A DNA stretch of 11,430 nt, taken from the NCBI RefSeq assembly GCF_003438495.1, contig NZ_QSSH01000014.1, positions 24,624 to 36,053 on the forward strand, read 5' to 3'. Below the pieces are notes generated by a model. The model was not told where the DNA came from. It was given only the letters and a program-made list of their open reading frames with translations, and searched no databases. The DNA is from Collinsella sp. TF05-9AC (lineage in GTDB: Bacteria > Actinomycetota > Coriobacteriia > Coriobacteriales > Coriobacteriaceae). This document shows, in pieces, positions 1-6,275 of the stretch. The translations under genes and the position numbers were made by a program. Numbering within the stretch: position 1 is the first letter of the stretch; the number at the start of each line of letters is the position of its first letter.

Positions 1-135
1 CCCGATTGCCACAATAGATTTGAGCATCCGCCCACAAACGTCCGCGTTTTATACCCATCAAATCCTTTGCCTTTTGTCGTCTAGACTAGAAAAATCGCTC
101 GAAATAACGCAACCGGCCTGCTCGCTTGAAGAAAC
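1..135 (-). other. Left-edge stretch, possible start of a minus-strand gene
   Basis: No gene can be assigned here. On the minus strand, ATG at 58-56 is preceded by an AAAGG element at about 5 nt and opens a frame that stays open to the left edge (begins MGIKRGRLWADAQ). A second minus-strand frame starts at ATG 27-25 (MLKSIVAIG) and also stays open to the edge. Either could be the start of a gene lying downstream of the broken methyltransferase, but fewer than 20 codons are visible and neither is recognised. The stretch is AT-richer than the rest of the window, like the neighbouring pseudogene. Confidence 0.2.
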
Positions 136-840
136 CTAAGCCCGTAACGTAGATGTGCAAACTTCCGAAACGCCTTGCGCGGCATAGTGCGTATAAACTT
201 CGTCAACCGCCTCAGAAATATCTGAGTATCGCGCCGGGTCAAAAGCATACGATGTCGCAGCTATACCCTGCACCCATTCGGAACGCGGATTAATTGAATA
301 GCCACACAGCATCATCATACATGCATCTAGACCTGATTTCCCAAGTATCCGACGTATTGATGAGAGCATCGCGGGTCGCCCCTGCACCATCGTCGTCACC
401 CCTATTAGCAGTATTTACCGTTTTTCTCTAAATGCGTATCGCCACCCTTAAGAATACGAAGTGTTTTATCCAGACCCGATTGTCCTCCATCTCAAGCGAA
501 GGGATAAGGAATCTCATCCGGAATCGGCAGTAACGGAGGATTCACAACGACAAGCGAAAAACATGAGTCATCTCTCAGAGGGGAGTAAAGGCTCCCCTCA
601 AGCACCCTAGTTTCGTCATCCAAAGAGTTGATGGCAGTGTTTTTCTTACAAAGGTCGACAACAAAAGGGTTGATTTCTACAGATGTTACATCCATGCCAC
701 AGTTGGTAAGTATCAGGCCCTGTATTCTGGGGCCAGAACACAAATCGAGAGCCTTCCGTGTGCTCTGCGGTGTAAGGCGCCAATCTCAGCAAATCTGTCC
801 CACAATACTGCGCTGAAGAACAAGACGGAGCCCCTGAGCC
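136..840 (-). pseudogene. Decayed class I SAM-dependent methyltransferase
   Basis: This is a broken gene for a Rossmann-fold SAM-dependent methyltransferase related to the HemK/PrmC-like group. Pieces of one protein can be read in successive frames on the minus strand. The first piece (about 840-778) ends ...YCGTDLLRLA. After a one-base shift near 777 it continues LTPQSTRKALDLCSG, which holds motif I. Then come VEINP (end of strand 2, acidic SAM-ribose contact) and VVNPPLLPIP (the NPP substrate-amide motif of this group). An in-frame TGA at 494-492 (PYPFA-stop-DGG) interrupts it; one base change from GGA would explain the stop. The frame resumes as GGQSGLDKTLRILKGG, reaches a TAA at 407-405, and after a one-base deletion near 408-410 continues LIGVTTMVQGRPAML to the TAG at 138-136. 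Three independent lesions mean it is very unlikely to make an active enzyme. The N-terminus (before about 840) is not resolved. The AT-rich composition, unlike its neighbours, suggests acquired DNA now decaying. Confidence 0.8.
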
Positions 841-1053
841 AAACTCCCCTATACCTTATTAAGGCTAAGACAGGCAAGTTCACGCACCCGGCATATTCCA
901 GAATAACATCCTATTGTTTTAGATGCTCTACAAGCATGAACAGCCGCGAATCGGAAAGATCTTCTAGTTTCGCCCCGACTGACCGCCAAGGGCCAAAATG
1001 GCCCCTCCATCCCCGGGCGACTGGCTCTGGCGCGCCGAGGAGTGTCCCCAAGT
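841..1053. other. Intergenic spacer without a recognisable gene
   Basis: This stretch lies between the methyltransferase remnant and the FHA gene. Open frames here are short and resemble nothing known. It contains a small inverted repeat GGGCC-AAAAT-GGCCC at 990-1004. Base composition shifts from AT-rich on the left to GC-rich on the right at about 940-960, which probably marks the boundary between the acquired segment and the native chromosome. Confidence 0.5.
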
Positions 1054-1086
1054 GCCGGCAGAAAAGAAACGTCCCTATCTGCCGGC
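1054..1086 (-). terminator. Stem-loop at the end of the kinase/FHA operon
   Basis: GCCGGCAGA (1054-1062) and TCTGCCGGC (1078-1086) form a perfect 9-bp stem with a 15-nt loop. The stem starts at the last base of the FHA gene's TAG stop, so it sits where a terminator for the minus-strand operon is expected. No U-tract follows the stem (the next RNA bases are ACUUGGGG), so it is either a non-canonical terminator, a 3'-end stabilising hairpin, or a copy of a dispersed intergenic repeat. Confidence 0.5.
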
Positions 1087-2024
1087 TAGAGAGCACCGAA
1101 GAGGATGGCGTAGGTAGTGGATTCGCCGAGCTTGAGCTCGTCGCCGGGATTGAGTTGGGCGGAACGGCCGGGCTCGACCTGAATGCAGACGCGCGTGGCC
1201 CCGTTTACCACCACGGTTCCGTTGGTGGACGACAAGTCCTCGACGTGCCAGATATTTTGAGCATCGCACCAGATATGGGCATGGCGGGCCGAGACATCGT
1301 CGCCGACGTCGGTAATATCGCCCTCGCCAGTGGCCAGCGCGCCAATCTCAACACCCTGCTCACTCGGCTGAATCCAGCGCGGGGCGCTCACGACAAAACT
1401 GTTTTGTACGCGCAGCAAGCCCAAGGGGTGCGCCGGGGCGGGTTCGCGTTCGCCCGCGGTCATCGACATGCCAAGCGAACGCGGCGTGGATGTGCCTCCG
1501 CCACAGGTCGCGTGCGCGTAGTCGATGGCATAGTTCACCGAGGACCGCACATCCGCCGAACAACCGACGGCGACAAACAGCACCAGCACGGCCTCGGCGC
1601 GCTCGGCGGGCATGAGTTCCGCCGCCTGGGACAGGCGATCGAGCGCGTTGCGATAGAGATTCGTGTCCTGGTGGCACTCTTCGAGCGCGCGTACCATCGG
1701 TTCACCTGCAGGACCGCACACCATATTGATCACAGCCGTGGAGTCCATGGGATTGCGCTGGCGCAGGGCCAGTTGCGACATAATACGCGCAGCCGAGGTA
1801 CCGTATTCGGCAAAGTAGCGATGCTGAAGCGTGCCGACCGGCGCGCGAACGATAAAGCGGGAAACCCAAGAGCGATCGGCGGCTCGGCTCTGCGGGCTGC
1901 GGCCGTCGGCGAGCGGACGGGACGAAAGCACCAAGCCGCACAGCTCGATATGGCTCAGATGCGCCGCGCGCTTAAAGATGTCAAACATGGCCCCGCATGG
2001 GGTGAGCTCAACTTGAGATGCCAT
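1086..2024 (-). CDS. FHA-domain protein with an uncharacterised N-terminal domain
   Basis: A 312-residue protein, last gene of the minus-strand kinase operon. The C-terminal part (about residues 225-310) is a forkhead-associated domain, a phospho-threonine reader: VSARHAHIW (S245, H248) and VEDLSSTNGT (N268) are the conserved SxxH and SSTNG signatures, followed by LNPGDELKLG. The usual GR at the first phosphate-binding loop reads GA (residues 228-229), so a canonical arginine is missing there. Residues 1-200 are predicted soluble and mostly helical, with no signal peptide or membrane helix and several cysteines (10, 29, 103, 117, 155, 174); I do not recognise this part. The start is well fixed: AAGGAGG (2033-2039, inside the last codons of the kinase gene) lies 8 nt before ATG. 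It begins 3 nt after the kinase stop, so the two are almost certainly cotranscribed and translationally coupled. Probable role: binds phosphorylated sites made by the kinase next door (inference). Confidence 0.85.
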   Translation of the reverse strand: MASQVELTPCGAMFDIFKRAAHLSHIELCGLVLSSRPLADGRSPQSRAADRSWVSRFIVRAPVGTLQHRYFAEYGTSAARIMSQLALRQRNPMDSTAVINMVCGPAGEPMVRALEECHQDTNLYRNALDRLSQAAELMPAERAEAVLVLFVAVGCSADVRSSVNYAIDYAHATCGGGTSTPRSLGMSMTAGEREPAPAHPLGLLRVQNSFVVSAPRWIQPSEQGVEIGALATGEGDITDVGDDVSARHAHIWCDAQNIWHVEDLSSTNGTVVVNGATRVCIQVEPGRSAQLNPGDELKLGESTTYAILFGAL

Positions 2025-2027
2025 GAC

Positions 2028-3872
2028 CTAGGCCTCCTTAGTCGTAGAAATAGAATCGGACGATACTTCGACAGGTCCGCCAAAAGTACGGGCAGCTGCG
2101 GCTCCACCGGCAAGCGGAGTCGCCATCTGGGCTTTTGTGCGTCGCGGTGCCGAAACGGGAAGTTCAAAGGCAAAGCCCATCGCAAGCAAAAACCACGTAA
2201 GCGTATAGGTTGCAACCAGAGCGGCAACAAGGCCGCCCATCACGGCGCGTTGGGAAAATACGCTACATGCAGCCACAACCAGCACCGGAACCTCGCAGGC
2301 AGAAAGCGCAAGCACACCCTGCAGGAAGCCCGAGCGCCGATCGCGCGCAAGCGCCCCCGCGGCAACGCCGGCTATGCCTGGCAGCGCCAACGCCAGTGCG
2401 GCAATAATACCCGGTAGCGACCCAGACCACACGAGCGATCCCAAAGTCGCCGTCACGCGAGCGCCCGACGCCAGCAGCGCGGCCGAAACCACGATCACAG
2501 CCCAAACCACGCCACAGACGACCGTCGCGCCGACCATCAGCGTGCGACGAACCGCGCGGCCAGACGCATCCATGGGGCACGGCGTGAGCGGCTCGCCGCG
2601 GAGCGAACGGCCGACATTTTGCGCATAGTGGTCACAAAACGCTGAGAGCGCCGCCTCGACCGCCGCCGGCTCGGGACGATCTTTTTGATGGCTGGACAGA
2701 CAGGCCATCACCACGTCGAACAGCTGGGCATCGACAAACGCCAGCGCATCGCGTAGCTCTTCGGAATCCGGCTCAAGCCCTAGCTGCTGGGCCTGCTCGG
2801 CCGCGGCGAGCGCCACATCGGGCTCACGACGAAGCAGCTGAGTCAAATCACAACCGGGCGCATGGGCACCAATGGGATAGTCGGGCCGCGTGTCCATCTT
2901 GAGACGGTAGGGGCTCGCGATGTCGCGCGTCTTTTTGCGCGAACCCGAGGTGCCCGAAGTGCTCGGCGCGGCTTCGTATGGCGCGACGCCGGCAATGAGC
3001 TCGTAAACCGTGCTTGCCGCGGCATAGACGTCGATCGCCGGCGACATACGCAAAGCGCGCAGATCGGGAATATCGTCGGTGAGCATCTCGGGCGGGGCAT
3101 AGGCAACCGTCGCGCGACGCAGCGTGGCATAGCGCTCGGTAAAGGATGCCTTGCCGCCGGTACCGGCCACGGCCGACGCAGGCTCAAGCGCCAGCGACGA
3201 GCCAAAGTCGATCAGGCACAGGTCAAAGGTGCCCTCGGCAAGCTGCCGGTCAAGCGGTAGACGCGCCGTGCGCACCATAATATTAGCGGGCGAGATATCG
3301 CGATGGACAAAGCCCTCACCCACCAGGCTCATACGGCAGAGCAGATCGAACAGGTCGCGACCCAGACGCGCCGCCACAAGCGGCGACAGGCGTCCGGCAT
3401 CGTCCACGGCGAGTCGCGAACGCAAGCGGGCAAGCGTCTCGCCCTCGACCCATTCCATGACAATTGCAGGCACACCGTCGACCTCGCCCCAGCCATAGAG
3501 GCGGGGAAAGCCCTTAAGGCCCGAAAGGGCGCGATGGCATTCGTATTCCTCGCGAAACGCCGCCTTGAACTTGGCGACCAGCGCCTCGTGAGCGGCATCG
3601 TCGTCAAACTCATCGCGCGTCGGCAAGATGAGCTGCTTGAGTGCCACGGCCTCGCCTTGGGCGTTGACGGCACGCGTCACGCGGCCGATACCGCCACGGC
3701 GCATGGTGGCATCGTCGGCAAACAGCATCGTAAAACGACGCAGATAGGCAGGCAGTTCGTCCTGACCGAGCGCAATGGCCGGCTCAAACCCGTCGACACG
3801 CGCCAGGCGCAGGCCGACCATGGGATCGCGACCGAGCGATTGTGGTGTGGTGGATGCAAGATCGGTCATCAT
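2028..3872 (-). CDS. Membrane-anchored Ser/Thr protein kinase (Hanks type)
   Basis: A 614-residue kinase-fold protein. The N-terminal part (about residues 45-420) carries a divergent glycine loop RRGGIGRV (58-65), the ATP-positioning lysine in VALKQ (K79), the catalytic loop HRDISPAN (190-197, D192 and N197), the metal-binding DFG (222-224) and APPEM (259-263) in place of APE. The catalytic loop has Ser where most kinases have Lys (HRDIKPxN); both aspartates are intact, so activity is plausible. After the kinase domain come about four hydrophobic helices (roughly 446-470, 482-506, 517-540, 546-570) and a short cytoplasmic tail. There are no PASTA repeats, so it is not a PknB/StkP-type cell-wall sensor. 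Its ATG overlaps the stop of the upstream gene by 4 nt (ATGA); the second codon is also ATG and could serve as start. The FHA gene follows after 3 nt. Likely input: the membrane tail or the upstream membrane protein; likely reader: the FHA protein (inference). Confidence 0.9.
   Translation of the reverse strand: MMTDLASTTPQSLGRDPMVGLRLARVDGFEPAIALGQDELPAYLRRFTMLFADDATMRRGGIGRVTRAVNAQGEAVALKQLILPTRDEFDDDAAHEALVAKFKAAFREEYECHRALSGLKGFPRLYGWGEVDGVPAIVMEWVEGETLARLRSRLAVDDAGRLSPLVAARLGRDLFDLLCRMSLVGEGFVHRDISPANIMVRTARLPLDRQLAEGTFDLCLIDFGSSLALEPASAVAGTGGKASFTERYATLRRATVAYAPPEMLTDDIPDLRALRMSPAIDVYAAASTVYELIAGVAPYEAAPSTSGTSGSRKKTRDIASPYRLKMDTRPDYPIGAHAPGCDLTQLLRREPDVALAAAEQAQQLGLEPDSEELRDALAFVDAQLFDVVMACLSSHQKDRPEPAAVEAALSAFCDHYAQNVGRSLRGEPLTPCPMDASGRAVRRTLMVGATVVCGVVWAVIVVSAALLASGARVTATLGSLVWSGSLPGIIAALALALPGIAGVAAGALARDRRSGFLQGVLALSACEVPVLVVAACSVFSQRAVMGGLVAALVATYTLTWFLLAMGFAFELPVSAPRRTKAQMATPLAGGAAAARTFGGPVEVSSDSISTTKEA
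2033..2039 (-). promoter_or_regulatory. Shine-Dalgarno site of the FHA gene inside the kinase gene
   Basis: AAGGAGG on the minus strand is a near-perfect ribosome binding site and also encodes the last Lys-Glu-Ala codons of the kinase. With 8 nt spacing it fixes the FHA start at 2024. Confidence 0.8.
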
Positions 3873-4774
3873 AGGGCAAGCGCCGCCACGTTATTGTTGA
3901 AGTTACCGAGCGCGACGTCATCATCGCCGTAATGGCCGACCCATTGACATAGGTTGGTGTAACAGCCCCACAGATTGGCATACTGCTGATACCACTTTGA
4001 CCGGGGCGAGAATGTCTGACGACCGAACTCGGCTCGAATGACAAACATCTCCCCGACCAGGCTGTCGCACGGCCTGGGATCTCCCGTAGAGTTATAGGTC
4101 GAGACCACGTCATTGGCACGAGAAACGTAACTGTCGAGCATGTTGTACTTGGTCACAAGCCAACTGTGAATGCTCTCTTCCTCAGCAGCGGAAAGGCCAC
4201 CGGAGTTTGCATCGTTGTCAGTGTTGCCGCCCGTCGAGCCGCCGTTTCCAGACCCTCCGGTAGAGGAACCCGCCCCAGAGCCGCCGCCCGAACTCGATGA
4301 ATCCGAGCCGGAGCCAGAAGTATCCGAGCTACCGGGCTTTCCGGACTGCTGGGCGTCCTGCTCCTTCTGCTGCTCGACCTTATTCACCGTTGCCGCCACG
4401 CTATTGTTGGACAACCGATCGATGATCTTGGTGTTGGTGAGCACGATGGTTTTGCCGTTGGCAAGCGTGACTTCGTTGTCCGGGGCCTCGGCGCCGTCCG
4501 CATCGTCGGTGCCAAACACAATATGCGCGACCACACTTGCCCAAGCATATCCAGTCGTGGTACCCAGATCACTTTTGACCTCATGCCCCACGCGCGGTTC
4601 GCGTGCGGCATGCGCCTGCATCATGGACGGCACGGTCATGCCATAGGCAGAAACGCCAGCTATGACCAGCACCAGCGAGCACGATAGCAGTGCGTACGCC
4701 CGCGACGCCAAGCCCAGTCGGCGTCGTATGCGCACCGCGGCGCCGCGCTTTGTCTGAGTGCCACCGGGCCGCAT
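3869..4774 (-). CDS. Single-pass membrane protein with Ser/Gly-rich linker, first gene of kinase operon
   Basis: Family not recognised. The start at 4774 gives 301 residues and is chosen because GGAGGAG (4780-4786) lies 5 nt upstream; the longer frame up to 4867 would run through a terminator-like hairpin and lacks a good binding site. A basic N-terminus (KR, RIRRR) precedes one hydrophobic helix (about residues 26-47), so the chain is predicted to have its N-terminus inside and the rest outside. Residues 60-140 form a small domain with ANGKTIVLTNTKIIDRL. Residues 144-193 are a low-complexity Ser/Gly/Asn linker, typical of cell-wall-spanning segments. The C-terminal domain (194-301) is rich in Trp, Tyr and Asn and has three cysteines (236, 271, 276) that could form a disulfide outside the cell. 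The 4-nt overlap with the kinase gene implies coordinated synthesis. It could be an exported sensor, a kinase substrate or an adhesion/cell-wall protein; the sequence does not decide. Confidence 0.75.
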   Translation of the reverse strand: MRPGGTQTKRGAAVRIRRRLGLASRAYALLSCSLVLVIAGVSAYGMTVPSMMQAHAAREPRVGHEVKSDLGTTTGYAWASVVAHIVFGTDDADGAEAPDNEVTLANGKTIVLTNTKIIDRLSNNSVAATVNKVEQQKEQDAQQSGKPGSSDTSGSGSDSSSSGGGSGAGSSTGGSGNGGSTGGNTDNDANSGGLSAAEEESIHSWLVTKYNMLDSYVSRANDVVSTYNSTGDPRPCDSLVGEMFVIRAEFGRQTFSPRSKWYQQYANLWGCYTNLCQWVGHYGDDDVALGNFNNNVAALAL

Positions 4775-4786
4775 GCGTTCTCCTCC

Positions 4787-4814
4787 AACAAAAACACGCC
4801 GCTCGGGAGCGGCG
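4787..4814 (-). terminator. Terminator-like hairpin in the leader of the kinase operon
   Basis: On the minus strand CGCCGCTC-CC-GAGCGGCG (4814-4797) is an 8-bp GC stem (or 7 bp with a 4-nt loop), followed directly by TGTTTTTGTT. It resembles an intrinsic terminator but sits between the candidate promoter and the ribosome binding site of the first kinase-operon gene, with only about 10 nt to the GGAGGAG. It may attenuate transcription or limit ribosome access. It could instead terminate read-through from the recR side. Confidence 0.5.
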
Positions 4815-4836
4815 CATTCATTCGAATCCATATTTG

Positions 4837-4867
4837 AGTGTATCAGCGAACCCAAAAGGTTGCGCAA
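4837..4867 (-). promoter_or_regulatory. Candidate promoter of the kinase operon
   Basis: On the minus strand, TGA-TACACT (TACACT at 4842-4837, with an extended TGn) matches four of six -10 bases. A TTGCGC at 4867-4862 could be a -35 element, although the 19-nt spacing is long. Transcription would start near 4830, giving a leader of about 55 nt that contains the hairpin at 4797-4814. Confidence 0.35.
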
Positions 4868-4941
4868 CGAATGAGCAAATTAAGGATGCGAGCGGAAGCA
4901 TCCATGCGATAAGCGGATACGAAGCATCTTTGTTGCACAAC
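4859..4941. repeat. Two copies of dyad GTTGCRCAAC, possible operators
   Basis: GTTGCGCAAC at 4859-4868 is a perfect 10-bp palindrome. GTTGCACAAC at 4932-4941 differs only in the central step and is widened to TTTGTTG-CA-CAACAAA (4929-4944). Their centres are 73 bp apart, close to seven helical turns. The first copy covers the candidate -35 box of the kinase operon. This arrangement suits a dimeric regulator binding two sites on one face of the helix; no regulator gene is visible in the window. Confidence 0.4.
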
Positions 4942-4944
4942 AAA

Positions 4945-4990
4945 CTCACAGTCGCACGGGGAAATTATGACTACCCCGTGCGACTGTGAG
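4945..4990 (-). terminator. Intrinsic terminator after recR
   Basis: CTCACAGTCGCACGGGG (4945-4961) and its exact complement (4974-4990) form a 17-bp uninterrupted stem with a 12-nt loop, 30 nt past the recR stop. On the minus strand it is followed by TTTGTTG. It should end transcription of the ybaB-recR unit and insulate the kinase operon downstream. Confidence 0.85.
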
Positions 4991-5020
4991 GAAAACATAC
5001 GGCAGGAGCAGGCTCGCCAC

Positions 5021-5617
5021 CTAAATCGCGCGACGGGCCTCGATGGCGCGGCCAAGCGTAAGCTCGTCGGCATACTCCAAGTCGCCGCCCACGGGAAGGC
5101 CGCTTGCCAGACGCGACACCTCGACGCCCAACGGCTTGATGGTACGGGCCAGATAGCTCGCCGTGGTCTCGCCCTCAATATTGGGGTTGGTGGCGATGAT
5201 GACCTCGTGGATGTCCTCGTGGCCCAAGCGTGCCAGCAGCTCTCGAATGTGCAGCTGCTCGGGGCCAATCTTGTCCATGGGACTGATCACGCCGCCCAAT
5301 ACGTGGTAGAGGCCGTGGTAGCTGCCCGTGCGCTCGATCGCCTGGACATCGCGCGGCTCGCCCACCACGCAAATGCGAGTGGTATCGCGCATCGGGTCCT
5401 GGCAGATGGAGCACTCGTCGGCCGTGGCGTAGTTAAAGCAGCGGCTGCAAAAGTGGACCTCCTGCTTGACCTCCAGGATGGCCTCGGCCAGGCGGCGCGC
5501 CTCCTCGGCGTCGGCCTCCAACAGGTAATAGGCGATGCGCTGGGCCGACTTGGGACCAATGCCCGGCAGACGGCCCAGCTCATCGAGCAGTTTTTGCAGA
5601 CTGTGGTTGGCACTCAT
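5021..5617 (-). CDS. recR: Recombination mediator protein RecR
   Basis: RecR forms a ring-shaped clamp on DNA and, with RecO (and RecF), loads RecA on gapped, SSB-coated DNA in recombinational repair. The 198 residues are the usual full length. In order: helix-hairpin-helix around [17 protein letters not shown] (17-33), a four-cysteine zinc finger CSRC...CSIC (C57, C60, C69, C72), a Toprim domain from ICVVGEP (82-88) to [10 protein letters not shown] (144-153), and the C-terminal [19 protein letters not shown] segment that closes the ring. It follows ybaB by 13 nt, the standard gene order. The start ATG at 5617 lies in ATATATATG without a clear Shine-Dalgarno sequence, so translation may depend on coupling to ybaB. 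The strong hairpin at 4945-4990 ends the unit. Confidence 0.97.
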   Translation of the reverse strand: MSANHSLQKLLDELGRLPGIGPKSAQRIAYYLLEADAEEARRLAEAILEVKQEVHFCSRCFNYATADECSICQDPMRDTTRICVVGEPRDVQAIERTGSYHGLYHVLGGVISPMDKIGPEQLHIRELLARLGHEDIHEVIIATNPNIEGETTASYLARTIKPLGVEVSRLASGLPVGGDLEYADELTLGRAIEARRAI

Positions 5618-5630
5618 ATATATGCGTGTC

Positions 5631-5951
5631 TTAGAACGGCATGCCCGGGATGTTGAGGCCGCCGGTGATGGCGCCCATCTGCTTGTTGGCGAGCTCGTTG
5701 ACGCCGCGGACGGCCTCGTTGACGGCAGCCATGATCATATCCTGCAGCATATCGACGTCCTCGGGATCGAGCGCATCGGGATCGATGGTGAGGTTGACGA
5801 GCTCCATCTCGCCGTTAACGGTCACCTTGACCATGCCGCCGCCGGCAGAGGCGTCGACGGTCTGGGACTTGAGGTTCTCCTGCGCGGCGGCAAGCTGCTC
5901 CTGCATCTTGCGAGCCTGCTTCATCATCTGCTGCATGTTCATACCGGCCAT
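5631..5951 (-). CDS. ybaB: YbaB/EbfC family nucleoid-associated protein
   Basis: A 106-residue member of the small DNA-binding YbaB/EbfC family, dimers that bind DNA with low specificity and are almost always encoded between dnaX and recR. The Met/Gln-rich N-terminal helix ([20 protein letters not shown], residues 5-24), the central beta strands around [22 protein letters not shown] and the C-terminal helix with [14 protein letters not shown] are all typical, as is the glycine/methionine-rich tail. AAAGGAG 5 nt before the ATG at 5951 fixes the start. Unlike the usual layout, dnaX does not directly precede it: an opposite-strand gene and about 320 bp of noncoding DNA lie between, so ybaB-recR probably need a promoter of their own or long dnaX read-through. 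Confidence 0.95.
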   Translation of the reverse strand: MAGMNMQQMMKQARKMQEQLAAAQENLKSQTVDASAGGGMVKVTVNGEMELVNLTIDPDALDPEDVDMLQDMIMAAVNEAVRGVNELANKQMGAITGGLNIPGMPF

Positions 5952-6026
5952 GATGGCTCCTTTACGTGCGGCCGCACGCCGAGCTGCAAGGGCAGCCGGA
6001 GCACGGCGGGACTTTCAAACTCAAAA

Positions 6027-6032
6027 ATCGTA
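6027..6032 (-). promoter_or_regulatory. Weak -10 candidate for ybaB-recR
   Basis: TACGAT on the minus strand, preceded by GTGG, about 75 nt before the ybaB start. No convincing -35 box lies 16-19 nt upstream. It is listed because ybaB-recR lack an adjacent upstream gene on their own strand. Confidence 0.2.
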
Positions 6033-6113
6033 CCACGGCGCGCGGCGAGAGAGCGGGGCGGACGTGTTACCTCAGTCGATATACATGTCCTCCAATACAA
6101 ACCGCACTCAAAG

Positions 6114-6133
6114 ATTATGCAAGGTTGCATAAT
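6114..6133. promoter_or_regulatory. Operator-like dyad ATTATGCAA-GG-TTGCATAAT
   Basis: A perfect 9-bp inverted repeat with a 2-bp centre, AT-rich within GC-rich surroundings, between ybaB and the plus-strand gene at 6276. Its arms hold TATTAT/CATAAT strings that resemble -10 boxes on both strands. It has the look of a dimeric repressor site; no matching dyad was seen elsewhere in the window. Confidence 0.4.
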
Positions 6134-6163
6134 ATCGCACACTCAATCTAGTAGAGCCGAATC

Positions 6164-6226
6164 CGGCATTTCATGTGCGCCACTAAATAGCTAAATGCCG
6201 AACCGCTGCTCGAGGCGGCGCACATG
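6164..6226. repeat. Two interleaved inverted repeats (pseudoknot-like order)
   Basis: CGGCATTT (6164-6171) pairs with AAATGCCG (6193-6200), and CATGTGCGCC (6172-6181) pairs with GGCGCACATG (6217-6226). The two left arms are directly adjacent and the order is A-B-A'-B', so the stems cross: they could form an RNA pseudoknot or two alternative hairpins. The element lies just upstream of the TATAAT of the plus-strand gene, so it would be transcribed only as minus-strand RNA (dnaX read-through or ybaB leader) or from a plus-strand start further left. Confidence 0.45.
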
Positions 6227-6235
6227 GCGGCAGGG

Positions 6236-6241
6236 TATAAT
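6236..6241 (+). promoter_or_regulatory. -10 box of the 6276 gene
   Basis: A perfect TATAAT in the context GGGTATAATTTG, 34 nt before the start codon, giving a leader of roughly 28 nt with a GGAGG ribosome binding site (6265-6269). No recognisable -35 box is present at the usual distance, so activation by a bound factor is possible. Confidence 0.55.
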
Positions 6242-6275
6242 TTGATTGCCATAGATAGTAATTTGGAGGTGCCCC

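Noticed and set aside
492..494. In-frame TGA in the methyltransferase as a recoded (selenocysteine or tryptophan) codon
   Set aside because: Two frameshifts break the same gene, no SECIS-like hairpin is evident next to the TGA, and related proteins are expected to have Gly here; a nonsense mutation is simpler.
936..2417. A 493-codon open frame on the plus strand opposite the FHA and kinase genes
   Set aside because: Its composition (Arg/Gly/His-rich, no domain signature) is that of a GC-rich antisense shadow; the minus-strand genes have clear motifs, ribosome binding sites and tight operon spacing.
6070..6100. Tiny minus-strand frame ATG-TAT-ATC-GAC-TGA after GGAGG, as a leader peptide of ybaB
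   Set aside because: GGAGG is only 2 nt from the ATG, too close for initiation, and no attenuator structure follows it.
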